A stretch of 64,000 nucleotides of DNA from Hyphomicrobiales bacterium (GTDB lineage Bacteria; Pseudomonadota; Alphaproteobacteria; Rhizobiales; Rhizobiaceae). The stretch covers positions 1 to 64,000 of the forward strand of contig UBMU01000033.1 in NCBI GenBank assembly GCA_900466605.1, read 5' to 3'. The notes beneath the pieces are model-generated. The model ran no database searches. It was not told the DNA's origin and worked only from the letters and a program-made list of their open reading frames with translations. This document shows positions 1 to 8,681 of the stretch, piece after piece (position 1 is the stretch's first letter; every line of letters begins with the position of its first letter). The position numbers and the translations under genes were made by a program.

Positions 1-117
1 CGGAACGGCAGCGCTTCCTGGACGGTGTCCTCCAATGGCGGTATCGCGGCGCGAAGAGCTGCCGACGATCCCGACCGTCGCAGCATCCGGGACGTCGGGA
101 ACGAAACGATCTCCCAT
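1..117 (-). CDS. Possible 5' end of a gene running off the window
   Basis: A minus-strand frame beginning at an ATG at 117 is open to the window edge for 39 codons (start MGDRFVPDVPD). A short GAGG-like stretch precedes the ATG. A second minus-strand frame here is also open, so coding is not proven, and I do not recognise the product. If real, it would be transcribed away from ahpC. The remaining AT-rich stretch to 290 is the ahpC promoter region. Confidence 0.2.
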   Translation of the reverse strand, partial: MGDRFVPDVPDAATVGIVGSSSRRDTAIGGHRPGSAAVP

Positions 118-239
118 GCCCTCATTATCCCACCGCGGCGGCAACGGCCCTGGACATCGCACATGGAAACGCGGCGCCTCTTTTCTCCCTATTAAAATTA
201 AAGACTTATCTATTTTTTTATGGCCCGCGCCTGTTTATG

Positions 240-271
240 TTGCGCCGCGAAAGCGATATATCGCTTCGCAA
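240..271 (+). promoter_or_regulatory. Palindromic operator candidate upstream of ahpC
   Basis: A perfect 16-bp palindrome, AAGCGATATATCGCTT, lies at 251-266. It is flanked by TTGCG at 240-244 and CGCAA at 267-271, which extends the dyad. It sits 20-50 bp before the ahpC start, immediately after an AT-rich run at 190-225. Position and symmetry suit a redox-responsive regulator such as OxyR, but the sequence is not a textbook OxyR site. The assignment is inferred from position. Confidence 0.5.
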
Positions 272-290
272 CAATAGACAGGAGCCGTGT

Positions 291-854
291 ATGTCCCTCA
301 TCAACACTTCGATCAAATCGTTCAAAGCGCACGCCTTCAAGCAGGGCAAATTTATTGAAGTGACTGACGGAGACACTAAGGGAAAATGGGCAGTCTTCTT
401 CTTTTATCCAGCTGACTTTACGTTTGTTTGCCCGACTGAATTGGGCGATGTTGCTGATCACTATGCCGAACTACAGCGGCTTGATGTCGAAGTCTATTCC
501 GTTTCGACGGACACCCATTTTACACACAAGGCCTGGCACGACAGCTCCGAAACGATCGGCAAGATCCAGTACACCATGATCGGTGACCCGACAGGCACGA
601 TCACACGAAACTTCGAGGTGATGCGTGAAGGTGAGGGGCTTGCCGATCGCGGCACGTTCGTCGTTGATCCCGACGGCGTGATCCAGGCGATGGAAGTGAC
701 TGCAGAAGGAATCGGTCGCAATGCAGCCGACCTGCTGCGCAAGATCAAGGCTGCACAGTATGTCCGCGCGCATCCGAACGAGGTTTGCCCGGCCAAGTGG
801 GAGGAAGGCGAAAAGACCCTTGCTCCGTCGCTGCATCTCGTCGGCAAGATCTGA
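291..854 (+). CDS. ahpC: Alkyl hydroperoxide reductase subunit C (AhpC peroxiredoxin)
   Basis: A 187-aa cytoplasmic 2-Cys peroxiredoxin that reduces H2O2, organic peroxides and peroxynitrite and is recycled by AhpF. The peroxidatic cysteine is Cys47 in FVCPTEL and the resolving cysteine is about Cys166 in EVCPAKW, both as in enteric AhpC. Length and N-terminus (MSLINTSIKSF) match the family. The ATG at 291 follows AGGAG with good spacing; the open frame extends further upstream but would run through the palindromic promoter element. A hairpin terminator follows, then ahpF in the same direction. Both redox cysteines are intact, so the enzyme should be active. Confidence 0.97.
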   Translation: MSLINTSIKSFKAHAFKQGKFIEVTDGDTKGKWAVFFFYPADFTFVCPTELGDVADHYAELQRLDVEVYSVSTDTHFTHKAWHDSSETIGKIQYTMIGDPTGTITRNFEVMREGEGLADRGTFVVDPDGVIQAMEVTAEGIGRNAADLLRKIKAAQYVRAHPNEVCPAKWEEGEKTLAPSLHLVGKI

Positions 855-863
855 CATCGCAAC

Positions 864-891
864 AAGGCCGCCTCAGCAAAAGGCGGCCTTT
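864..891 (+). terminator. Hairpin terminator or attenuator between ahpC and ahpF
   Basis: A perfect 9-bp stem, AAGGCCGCC at 864-872 and GGCGGCCTT at 882-890, has a 9-nt loop and is followed by a short T-rich stretch. It lies 10 bp past the ahpC stop. Partial termination here would give more AhpC than AhpF, which is the usual stoichiometry; that consequence is inferred. Confidence 0.75.
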
Positions 892-949
892 GATTGTTTG
901 TATGCTGCCAAGCGCGGCGGCCGGTGTATGTATATGAATGGAGTGGCGC

Positions 950-2530
950 ATGCTCGATGAGACCCTGAGAACGCAGTTGAAGGCCTACCTTGAAAAGGTA
1001 GTGCGACCGATCGAGATCACGGCCTCGGTAAACGACAGCGCAAAGTCCCGCGAAATGAGTGATCTGCTTGCTGTGCTCGCGGAGCTTTGCGACAAAATTT
1101 CTGTCGTCGAAACAAGTGGCCACCGCGAGCGCGCGCCCTCCTTTTCCCTCAATAGTCCCGGGCACGCGATCCAGTTGCGCTTTGCCGGTGTGCCGATGGG
1201 GCACGAATTCACATCGCTTGTTCTTGCGCTACTTCAGGTCGGTGGCCATCCTCCCCGTACGGAACAGGCGATCCTGGATCAAATCAGAGAGCTGGATAGC
1301 GATCTGTCTTTTGAGACTTACTTCTCGCTGTCTTGCCAGAACTGCCCGGATGTCGTTCAGGCATTGAACCTGATGGCCGTGCTCAATCCGCGCATCAAGC
1401 ATGTGGCTATCGATGGCGGTGTCTTCCCGGCTGAAGTCTCAAGCCGGAAGGTGATGTCGGTTCCGACGATCTACCTGAATGGCGAGGTCTTCGCGCAGGG
1501 TCGAATGGAACTGGAAGAGATCATGGCGAAGCTCGACGCCGCCTCGGGCGACCGTGCCGCCAAGCGTCTGAATGAACGTGCTCCCTTTGATGTCCTGGTT
1601 ATTGGCGGCGGTCCCGCCGGTGCGGCGGCAGCCATCTATGCAGCCCGCAAGGGAATTCGTACGGGGCTCGCGGCCGAGCGGTTCGGCGGGCAGGTGCTCG
1701 ACACGATGGCGATCGAGAACTTCATTTCCGTACGACATACAGAAGGTCCACACTTCGCTGGTGCCCTCGAAGGGCACGTCAAGGACTACGATGTTGACGT
1801 CATGAATTTGCAGCGGGCTGAAAGGCTTGTTCCAGGCGAGCAGTTTGTCTCTGTCGAACTTGCGAACGGCGCGACGCTGCAGTCGAAGACAGTTATCCTG
1901 TCGACGGGTGCGCGCTGGCGGCAGATGGGAGTGCCAGGCGAAAATCAGTATCGCAACCGAGGCGTTGCCTATTGCCCCCATTGCGATGGTCCGCTGTTCA
2001 AAGGCAAACGTGTGGCCGTAATCGGCGGCGGAAATTCCGGCGTCGAAGCAGCCATCGATCTTGCCAATGTCGTGAGCCACGTGACGCTGATCGAATTCGA
2101 CAACAAGCTTCGTGCAGACGATGTTCTGCAGCGCAAAGTCCGCAGTCTTGCCAATGTCGACATTCGATTGTCGGCAAAGACGATGGAGGTCTTGGGCGAT
2201 GGCCAAAAGGTGACCGGTCTGGTTTACGAGAACCGGATTGTCGGCCAACGGCATACCCTCGCGCTTGAGGGCATTTTTGTGCAGATCGGATTGCTTCCGA
2301 ACACCGAGTGGCTGAAGGGCACCGTGGACCTGTCGTCCAGGGGCGAGATCATCGTTGATCACCATGGTAAGACAAACGTTCCCGGTATCTTTGCTGCGGG
2401 TGATTGCACGACAGTACCCTACAAGCAGATTGTCATTGCCGTTGGTGAGGGTGCCAAGGCGTCGCTTGCCGCTTTCGACCATCTGGTCCGCACCTCCGCA
2501 CCTGATGACGAGGCGGTCAGGGCTGCCTAA
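950..2530 (+). CDS. ahpF: Alkyl hydroperoxide reductase subunit F (AhpF flavoprotein)
   Basis: A 526-aa NADH:AhpC disulfide reductase. The N-terminal tandem thioredoxin-like domain carries the CQNC redox pair (about residue 125). The C-terminal thioredoxin-reductase-like part has the FAD motif GGGPAG, the active-site CPHC and the NAD-binding GGGNSG. The ATG at 950 (MLDETLRTQLKAYLEK) follows GGAG and matches the enteric start; an ATG four codons upstream has weaker spacing. It follows ahpC after a hairpin and is directly followed by remnants of oxyR, so ahpC-ahpF-oxyR was probably once one redox unit. All four redox cysteines are present. Confidence 0.96.
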   Translation: MLDETLRTQLKAYLEKVVRPIEITASVNDSAKSREMSDLLAVLAELCDKISVVETSGHRERAPSFSLNSPGHAIQLRFAGVPMGHEFTSLVLALLQVGGHPPRTEQAILDQIRELDSDLSFETYFSLSCQNCPDVVQALNLMAVLNPRIKHVAIDGGVFPAEVSSRKVMSVPTIYLNGEVFAQGRMELEEIMAKLDAASGDRAAKRLNERAPFDVLVIGGGPAGAAAAIYAARKGIRTGLAAERFGGQVLDTMAIENFISVRHTEGPHFAGALEGHVKDYDVDVMNLQRAERLVPGEQFVSVELANGATLQSKTVILSTGARWRQMGVPGENQYRNRGVAYCPHCDGPLFKGKRVAVIGGGNSGVEAAIDLANVVSHVTLIEFDNKLRADDVLQRKVRSLANVDIRLSAKTMEVLGDGQKVTGLVYENRIVGQRHTLALEGIFVQIGLLPNTEWLKGTVDLSSRGEIIVDHHGKTNVPGIFAAGDCTTVPYKQIVIAVGEGAKASLAAFDHLVRTSAPDDEAVRAA

Positions 2531-2544
2531 GGCGCCGCCTTGCC

Positions 2545-3240
2545 ATCGCCATCACACTGCGCGAGCTGGAATACCTGATGGCCTTGGCGGATCACCGGCA
2601 ATTCGGCCGGGCGGCTGAGGCATGCCGCGTTAGCCAGCCGACGGTGTCGACGCAGATTCGGATGCTGGCGCCTGATGTTGGTGCCTCGCTCCTCGAACGG
2701 CGTAGCGGTTCTGTCGTCCTGACACCTTTCGGTCGCGAATGCACTCGTGCGAGCGCGGCGCATTATGGCTGGGTGGCGGAGGAAATCCGCAAAGCGCGCG
2801 TAGGGCGATCAATCCGGAAACCGGATCCGACCTACTGCCGCACGTTGGTCCGCGCATTCGCGTGGAGTTCCCCGCCCTCCAGACCCTGTTGGTCGAGCAA
2901 AAAGAGCGCGCAGCTCGTGCGGCGTCTTCTCGTGAAGGTACCCTGATGGTACGATTCTGGCGCCGGTTGTCAAGGAGGAGCGGCTGCGGGCTCGCGAAAG
3001 CTGCGGAACAGACATCATTCAAAGCGACCAGCCTTGAGACGCCGCGTCAGATAGACGGCGCAGATGTCAGATGACCCTACTGCCTGAACTTGCGACGCGG
3101 TACTCCGTCTCCGAAAATGTCCGGCTTCTGACCTTTTTTGGCCGGTATGACCGCCTTTCTTCTACGGGTGTCCATCGTCCAAAAGGGCGTATCGGCGAGG
3201 TTGCTAAGCGGCGGATAAGATGCTCCAGAAGTCGATTGCG
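2545..3240 (+). pseudogene. oxyR: Decayed oxyR-type LysR regulator
   Basis: Beginning 20 bp after ahpF, one frame encodes an OxyR-like winged helix (ITLRELEYLMALADH, VSQPTVSTQIRML, LTPFGRE) but has no start codon upstream. Homology moves to a second frame near 2815 (LLPHVGPRIR, LLVEQKE), then to a third at 2945 (DGTILAPVVKEERLRARES). That frame hits a stop, and only the C-terminal MTLLPELAT segment at 3071 remains. The stretch that should hold the sensing cysteines is mostly deleted. At least two frameshifts, one stop and one deletion make it non-functional. The matched segments are seen in the sequence; the OxyR identity follows from family knowledge and the ahpF neighbour. Confidence 0.88.
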
Positions 3241-3270
3241 CACGTATCGACCACTACCCCGGCTCGAGGA

Positions 3271-4350
3271 TCAGTGAAACGCAGTGTCATTCCCGTCAAG
3301 CGTGTCGATCACAATTCCCCACAATGCGGCGACTTCTGCTTTCGCATCAATCGATGCGTACCCATCTTTGCCCACCTGCAATACCGCGTCGGCCATGGCT
3401 CTTGCGTCTGCATGTGTCGCGACCAAGCGAATGGCTCCTCGGTCCACCAGCTTGCGAAACAGGCTGTGGTGAGCGAGCGCGTTGGGCTGTCGCGGCGCAT
3501 TGACGACGATCGGCTTTCCCGAGAAGCTTGCGGCAAGCACACTCGCGCGCCGCGCCGTTAGTCCTTCCGAGAAGAGGTAGCAAAACACGTCGACGTGTTT
3601 GAAAATTCCGAAAAGATCTTCTGCATCGGCGATGTAGCCCGTTACTGTGATCCGGTCCGAAATGCCGAGCTTGTCAGCGAGTGCATGAAACTCGTGCTCC
3701 ACGTTGTCTGTGCCGCGAATGAACGAACCGGCAAACACGACGCCCACGTCGCGGCCGAGTGCCAGTAGGCGCGCGGCAACTTCGAGAACCACCGCCGACT
3801 GCTTTTTCGGATAGATTGAGCCGAACTGACCGAGAATGAGCCGACCGGCGCGACTGTGTTGTTCGAGGGATTGGGCAACAACACCACTTCGAAACGTTTC
3901 CGGCACCACGAGATTCGGCGGAATGGGAATGACATCGCGCCGGCGCGTAGCCAGAGCCGACAGAGGGCTCCTTGAAAATTCCTCGGCTACTTCGGGCGCA
4001 GAGAGAAGGATGTGCGTTGCCAGCATCACAACCGGAGCCAGTACGATGCGACGCTTCCAATCAAGTGCGTTCCACTCGTGCAGGACGACAACCAACTGCT
4101 TGCGCCGAAGGCGGGTGATGAACGCCGCGGCGATCGGTTCCACCAATTTTCTCTTCCACGCCACGACCGGAAAATTGAGAATGGCACTGTCGGCGTCATC
4201 CAGCGCTGACCAAAATGCGCGGACATCGCGGTCAAGCACCAGCTGACGGGCCCTTGCCCCGAGTTGCGTTGCTGTCTGGCGGGAAAACTCTTCAACACCA
4301 CAAGTCTGAGCAGCGTCGGAGACGAGTGCAAGATAGCGACGCTTGGGCAT
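3271..4350 (-). CDS. Glycosyltransferase, GT4/GT-B-like
   Basis: A 359-aa cytoplasmic GT-B-fold protein likely to add a sugar to a lipid-linked repeat unit. It begins YLALVSDAAQTCGVEEFSRQ, where GVEEFS resembles the acceptor-side loop of GT4 enzymes. A nucleotide-binding half contains GQFGSIYPKKQSAVVLEVAARLL, split by me at GQFGSIYPKK, then VVFAGSF and VTGYI. The classical EX7E motif is not obvious. The ATG at 4350 has AAAGG seven bases upstream and is preferred; an in-frame ATG at 4389 lacks a site. It is convergent with the oxyR remnant and divergent from the WecG-type gene. The substrate cannot be read from sequence. Confidence 0.75.
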   Translation of the reverse strand: MPKRRYLALVSDAAQTCGVEEFSRQTATQLGARARQLVLDRDVRAFWSALDDADSAILNFPVVAWKRKLVEPIAAAFITRLRRKQLVVVLHEWNALDWKRRIVLAPVVMLATHILLSAPEVAEEFSRSPLSALATRRRDVIPIPPNLVVPETFRSGVVAQSLEQHSRAGRLILGQFGSIYPKKQSAVVLEVAARLLALGRDVGVVFAGSFIRGTDNVEHEFHALADKLGISDRITVTGYIADAEDLFGIFKHVDVFCYLFSEGLTARRASVLAASFSGKPIVVNAPRQPNALAHHSLFRKLVDRGAIRLVATHADARAMADAVLQVGKDGYASIDAKAEVAALWGIVIDTLDGNDTAFH

Positions 4351-4574
4351 ATAGAACCTTTTGAGTGGGCGTGCGACGGGAAGCGGCATGCCTTTGATAC
4401 CGCCTTTTCGTAAAGGTCGGCTTACAGTTTTAGGTTCAACGCTTCGTGTATCCGGAGCGACTGCGCCATGTGCAGCAGGAGTTAACTATAGCGAGAGGTT
4501 TTACAGCGATTGCTCGCCGAAAGAGGTAGTTGTCGGACTCGTTCTTGACCGATGCCTCTTTCGAAGGTGCGTGA

Positions 4575-5384
4575 ATGAGTAGGCATAGTGGTGCGTCGGC
4601 GCGCCTGAGTTATTCTATGAATGAGTGGCCGACGAACCGGCTTGGTAGTCTACCGATCGTACGGGCGGGAATGGACGAATCTGCAGACGCCTTCATTCGC
4701 CTGGCGCTTGAGCGCAGAGGCACGGGTGGGCGGCCTTTTTATTCCACCTCGGCAAACGGTCAGGTAATCGCGCTCTGCGAGCATGATGCCAACTTCCGCT
4801 CGATCACACGTCAGGCCGACCAGATCCATGCCGACGGAATGTCGGTTGTCCTCTTTTCAAGACTCTCTTCAACCGAACCACTGCCTGAGCGCGTCGCAAC
4901 GACCGATCTCGTGCATGCTGTAGCCGAGCGTGCGGCCAAGACGGGTGTCAGTTTCTATTTCCTTGGTGCGAGCGAAGAAGTGAATGCCGGGGCAGTCGAG
5001 AACATCACGAAAGCCTATCCTGGCCTCCGCTTTGCCGGGCGGTGCAATGGTTATTTCGATCGTGAAGAGGAGGATGCGGTCGTCGAGGCAATAAATGCGG
5101 CGGCACCGGATATTCTTTGGATCGGTTTCGGAGTACCGCTCGAGCAGCAGTTCGTCGTTCGCAATATTGACAGATTGCACAATGTCGGGCTGATCAAAAC
5201 CGCCGGCGGTCTTTTCGACTTTCTGGCCGGAAGTAAAATCCGTGCGCCGCAATGGATGCAGAAACTGGGGCTTGAGTGGCTCTTTCGCATGTTCCTCGAA
5301 CCCCGTCGGTTGGCGATCCGGTATCTTACCAGCAATCCGGTCGCCATCTACGCCATGCTGCGGTCTATGGGCAAACGCAGCTAG
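4575..5384 (+). CDS. WecG/TagA/CpsF-family glycosyltransferase
   Basis: A 269-aa GT26-family enzyme of the type that transfers a sugar (ManNAcA, ManNAc or glucose in studied members) onto a polyprenyl-linked acceptor at the inner membrane. Diagnostic segments are FYFLGASEEV, the GRCNGYF region, ILWIGFGVPLEQQF, and a C-terminal GGLFDFLAGSKIRAPQWMQ followed by LEWLFRMFLEPRRL. This amphipathic C-terminus usually mediates membrane docking. The ATG at 4575 follows GAAGG with 8-nt spacing. It is co-directional with the next gene (21 bp gap), and both sit among capsule/exopolysaccharide genes. The donor sugar is unknown. Confidence 0.9.
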   Translation: MSRHSGASARLSYSMNEWPTNRLGSLPIVRAGMDESADAFIRLALERRGTGGRPFYSTSANGQVIALCEHDANFRSITRQADQIHADGMSVVLFSRLSSTEPLPERVATTDLVHAVAERAAKTGVSFYFLGASEEVNAGAVENITKAYPGLRFAGRCNGYFDREEEDAVVEAINAAAPDILWIGFGVPLEQQFVVRNIDRLHNVGLIKTAGGLFDFLAGSKIRAPQWMQKLGLEWLFRMFLEPRRLAIRYLTSNPVAIYAMLRSMGKRS

Positions 5385-5405
5385 TTGATGTGAGGACACT
5401 CGATC

Positions 5406-6275
5406 ATGGAAGCCTCGATATCGCTCATCACGCCGAGCTATCGTGGCGACCGAGACAGTTGCCGCCTTCTGTGTGACTCGATCGATCGCTACGTCACAGG
5501 TTACGATGTCCACTATATTGTGATCGGTGACGAGGATGTCGACGTCTTCGCGCCGTTCGAAGGCGAAAGGCGGCGTGTCGTCGTCTCTTCCAGTCTGCTT
5601 CCACCACTATGGCAGCTGCCGAAATGGCGTGGCCGGCGCTATTGGTGGGCGCCCTACCTTCGGCTTCCTATATACGGCTGGCATCTTCAACAGATGCGCA
5701 AGATCGCCATGGCCCTCGCACAGCAGAGCGAGCGGGTCATGTGCATCGATTCCGACAATTGTTTCTGCCGGCCGTTCGACATGAGCGTGCTGGCTGTTGA
5801 GGCGAAGATCGCCCACTACGTGGCACCCGGCGATGTCAATGCATCGCGACCGAGCCATGTCCGCTGGTGGCAAAACGCACATCGCCTACTCGGTTTGAGC
5901 GCGCCGCCACTGCCAGGCGACGACTTCATAAGCCAGATGGTTCTCTGGGAACGGCGGACAGTCGAGATCATGGCGAAGCAAATTGAGCGGACAACTGGTC
6001 TCCATTGGTGGCAAGCACTCGCGCGGACAAGGCACTTTTCGGAGTACCTGCTCTATGGTGTCGTCGTCGCCAATCATGCCGACCTTGCCAACCGCCATGA
6101 ACGGATCTCAGAAAGTCCGTGCCTGACCTACTGGGAGGGGCCGGCTCTTGATAGGGCTGGATTATCCGCCTTCATCAATGGAATGAAGCCGAACCAGACG
6201 ACGATTGCCATCCAGTCTCATACGCATACGCCGATAGAGGTCATTCGCGAGGTCGCGCTTGGCGAGGCGGCCTAG
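5406..6275 (+). CDS. DUF6492-type putative glycosyltransferase
   Basis: A 289-aa protein beginning SISLITPSYRGDRDSCRLL, a GT-A-like nucleotide-sugar-binding start. VMCIDSDNCF (about residue 115) is a probable DXD-type metal site. Later segments (DDFISQMVLW, HFSEYLLYG) are typical of the DUF6492 family found in capsule and exopolysaccharide loci. The ATG at 5406 follows GAGGA. It is transcribed with the upstream WecG-type gene and converges on the GT2 gene with a 4-bp overlap of the stops. The glycosyltransferase role is inferred from fold-like motifs and context. Confidence 0.7.
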   Translation: MEASISLITPSYRGDRDSCRLLCDSIDRYVTGYDVHYIVIGDEDVDVFAPFEGERRRVVVSSSLLPPLWQLPKWRGRRYWWAPYLRLPIYGWHLQQMRKIAMALAQQSERVMCIDSDNCFCRPFDMSVLAVEAKIAHYVAPGDVNASRPSHVRWWQNAHRLLGLSAPPLPGDDFISQMVLWERRTVEIMAKQIERTTGLHWWQALARTRHFSEYLLYGVVVANHADLANRHERISESPCLTYWEGPALDRAGLSAFINGMKPNQTTIAIQSHTHTPIEVIREVALGEAA

Positions 6276-7204
6276 TTGTTGGCCCGGTAGGGCGTCGGCA
6301 GGAACCCGAGACTCGCCAATGTTCGACCGAGAGACACCAACAGTGGGTGGCTTGCCGGCAGCAGTCGTCGGGTTCGCGCTAGGAGCGCCATTGAACGCAG
6401 GAAACCGGCCCCAAGGCTAAGGGCGTTCTTTGCGATGATGCGCGTAGCCGAAGTGCTGTGCATCCGATCAATTACATAGTTGATGCTTCCCGTACGCAGC
6501 GAGCGCTTCATCAGGAAGCGGGCTGAAATGCGGTCCTCGGCAACGAATTCGCGGATCACGGCTTCCGCACACCACCAGCTACTGAAGCCAGCCTTGCGGC
6601 ATCTGGTGAAAAATTCCATGTCGCCGCCGCCGAGAAAGTTGAAGCGGATATCGAAAAGCGGTGATGCCAGGCCATCAAAGACGTGCCGACCTATGAGGCA
6701 GTTGCCCGAGCCGTGAATCTGTTCGATCGCACGCGTCGCACCCTCGATCGAACCGAAGAGGAGATGCTGAGCGACGGCATCCGGTACCGGCACCTCGAAC
6801 TGGCGGACGACCGGTCCGCCGACGATATCGGCATTCTCGCGTCGGGCCGTGTCAACCATTGCCGCTAGCCAGCCGGGCAGAGCCATTTCGTCGTCATCAA
6901 TCATCAACAAAAAGCCGGCCTCGGGAAAGGCAACCATCGCCTCGCTAAAGGCACGGTTGATTGCGTGGCAATTGCCCTGTTGTTCTTCCACCACCACCAC
7001 GGATGGCAGGCCGGTCTCGGCGAGGAAGTCGCGAGCATAGCTTGCGCCTACGGGATTGGTCGCGTCGTTATCGACGACTACGATAGCGAAGGGAAAATCC
7101 GCTGCCTGTGCAGCCACCGATTCCAACGTCCGCGCGAGCCATGCCGGTCGCCGGAACGTCGGGATGCAAACGACTGCCTCGACGGACCTCTTGCTTTCCT
7201 GCAT
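6272..7204 (-). CDS. Family 2 glycosyltransferase
   Basis: A 310-aa GT2 enzyme predicted to extend the polysaccharide repeat unit on the cytoplasmic face. The GT-A domain starts VVCIPTFRRPAWLARTLES. VVDNDATN and the DXD-like LLMIDDDEMALPGW (about residue 105) give donor and metal binding; GGDMEFFTRCRKAGF supplies the late acceptor/catalytic region. The ATG at 7204 follows GAGG. It is the last gene of a three-gene minus-strand run (PCP, Wzy, GT2), separated from Wzy by 94 bp. Donor and acceptor are unknown. Confidence 0.88.
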   Translation of the reverse strand: MQESKRSVEAVVCIPTFRRPAWLARTLESVAAQAADFPFAIVVVDNDATNPVGASYARDFLAETGLPSVVVVEEQQGNCHAINRAFSEAMVAFPEAGFLLMIDDDEMALPGWLAAMVDTARRENADIVGGPVVRQFEVPVPDAVAQHLLFGSIEGATRAIEQIHGSGNCLIGRHVFDGLASPLFDIRFNFLGGGDMEFFTRCRKAGFSSWWCAEAVIREFVAEDRISARFLMKRSLRTGSINYVIDRMHSTSATRIIAKNALSLGAGFLRSMALLARTRRLLPASHPLLVSLGRTLASLGFLPTPYRANN

Positions 7205-7298
7205 CTTCCACCTCGATTGCGCCGGAGACTGCTCTTGTTACCGCGCCAGCGCTGTCCTGCCGCTGCCGGCCGCGAGCTCTATCCGGCTGACGATCACT

Positions 7299-8681
7299 CT
7301 ACAATCGGCGGCTGAGCATGAGGTTAACGGGTCTTTCCAGAGTCGCCTGCTTTCCCAGGGGCGCGAGGGTGGAAAGCTCTTCCGCTGCCGGCGCTGCCCG
7401 CCCGCTGACAAGGCCAGCATTGGCTTGCAGTCTCAAGCCGAAGACCGCAAGAAGCATCGTAAACCATATGGGTCCGCTGTTGCCGAAGAAAGGGCTTTCG
7501 AGACAGGCAAGAAACAGGGAAAACAACCAGATCCGAAGAAACAAACGAGTCAATGCAACATCGTTGCTGCCTGACAAGGCACGGCGCGCATAGCCGATCG
7601 GCAACATTACCAGCCAGATAACTACCATTGCGAGAGCTGGAATGCCGCCATTGATCAATTGCTCGACATAGCCATTATGAGAGTTGGCTGCGGTCACCGC
7701 CCAGGTGGTCATGGCCTGGCCGCTATTGAACAAGGCTTCGGTTTGCCAGAACGATTGGAAGCCGTAGCCGATGATCGGCCGTTCTGCGATAGCCGACAGC
7801 GCTAGACGCCAGATGGAGCCGCGATCGGTAAACGTCGGATCGACGCCGGCGGAGGCAAGCAAACTGCTGAAGTAAGGCGACACCGCAGCGGTCATCAAGA
7901 CCAGGTTCAAATTGACAAGTCCGCCAACCAGCAACACCGCGCCAATTTTCGTCCACCGCTCGAAAATCCAGGCCAGCAGCAGGATTGCGGGAAGCATCGC
8001 CGCTGAGGTCTTCCCCCCTGCATGAAGCACGAAGAAGGCCGCTGACACTGTAATGAGGAGTCCAAGTCGGTTATGTCCTGACTTTCTGGCATATAGCCCG
8101 AAGAAGACGGCATAGACCATCGCAGCAGCAGCAACGTTCTTGTGGCCGAAATGACCGCGCCAGTCACCCGAAAGTGACTGCTCCAGTGCGTCGGTGGCCT
8201 GGTGGATTGCTCTGTGCGGTAGAGCAATGACGCCAAAGTAGGAGAGGCCGATTGTGCAAGCCAGACCAGCGCACATGAGCCTTGCAAACTGCTTGCCGTT
8301 GCTTGGAATGAGCAGCATAGCGTTGGCGCACAGGCAGACCAGGATCGCAAAAACGATGCGCCTGTAGGCGGCGCCTGGATCGCCGGCAAAAAGACCGGTG
8401 AAGAGTAGCCAGACGAGAAGGCAAATGAGCAGGCCATAGGGCCGCAAAAGTAGGTGACGCGCTGGGTTCTGCAGTATCGTCATCAGCACTACCGTCGACA
8501 TGACGATCACGATCAACTGATTGATGACGTTCGAGCTTCCCCCATAGGGCGTTGAAAGGCTGGCAGCGTTCGGATCGGGAAAAGGGTTCAATCCAACCCA
8601 GAAATAGCTGAAAATAGCCAGGAACAGAAAGGCTGCGAAAGTGCCTCCTTCGCGGCCCCTCGTCTTGTCCATGTCAGCCAT
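7299..8681 (-). CDS. O-antigen ligase/polymerase-family membrane protein (Wzy/ExoQ-like)
   Basis: A 460-aa polytopic inner-membrane protein with about ten to twelve hydrophobic segments and a large loop near the C-terminal third (DPTFTDRGSIWRLALSAI, ERPIIGYGFQSFW, ANSHNGYVEQLINGG). This is the Wzy_C/O-antigen-ligase signature, where the Arg and His-containing loop is catalytic. It would polymerise repeat units delivered by the flippase. The ATG at 8681 follows AGGA and overlaps the stop of the chain-length gene by 8 bp, which indicates translational coupling. A second such protein is encoded at 20375-21733. Polymerase versus ligase cannot be separated by sequence alone. Confidence 0.87.
   Translation of the reverse strand: MADMDKTRGREGGTFAAFLFLAIFSYFWVGLNPFPDPNAASLSTPYGGSSNVINQLIVIVMSTVVLMTILQNPARHLLLRPYGLLICLLVWLLFTGLFAGDPGAAYRRIVFAILVCLCANAMLLIPSNGKQFARLMCAGLACTIGLSYFGVIALPHRAIHQATDALEQSLSGDWRGHFGHKNVAAAAMVYAVFFGLYARKSGHNRLGLLITVSAAFFVLHAGGKTSAAMLPAILLLAWIFERWTKIGAVLLVGGLVNLNLVLMTAAVSPYFSSLLASAGVDPTFTDRGSIWRLALSAIAERPIIGYGFQSFWQTEALFNSGQAMTTWAVTAANSHNGYVEQLINGGIPALAMVVIWLVMLPIGYARRALSGSNDVALTRLFLRIWLFSLFLACLESPFFGNSGPIWFTMLLAVFGLRLQANAGLVSGRAAPAAEELSTLAPLGKQATLERPVNLMLSRRL

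Noticed and set aside
494..1204. Minus-strand open frame across ahpC and the start of ahpF
   Set aside because: Antisense to well-supported genes; it arises from high third-position GC.
1439..2482. Minus-strand open frame of 347 codons inside ahpF
   Set aside because: No domain and entirely antisense to an intact AhpF.
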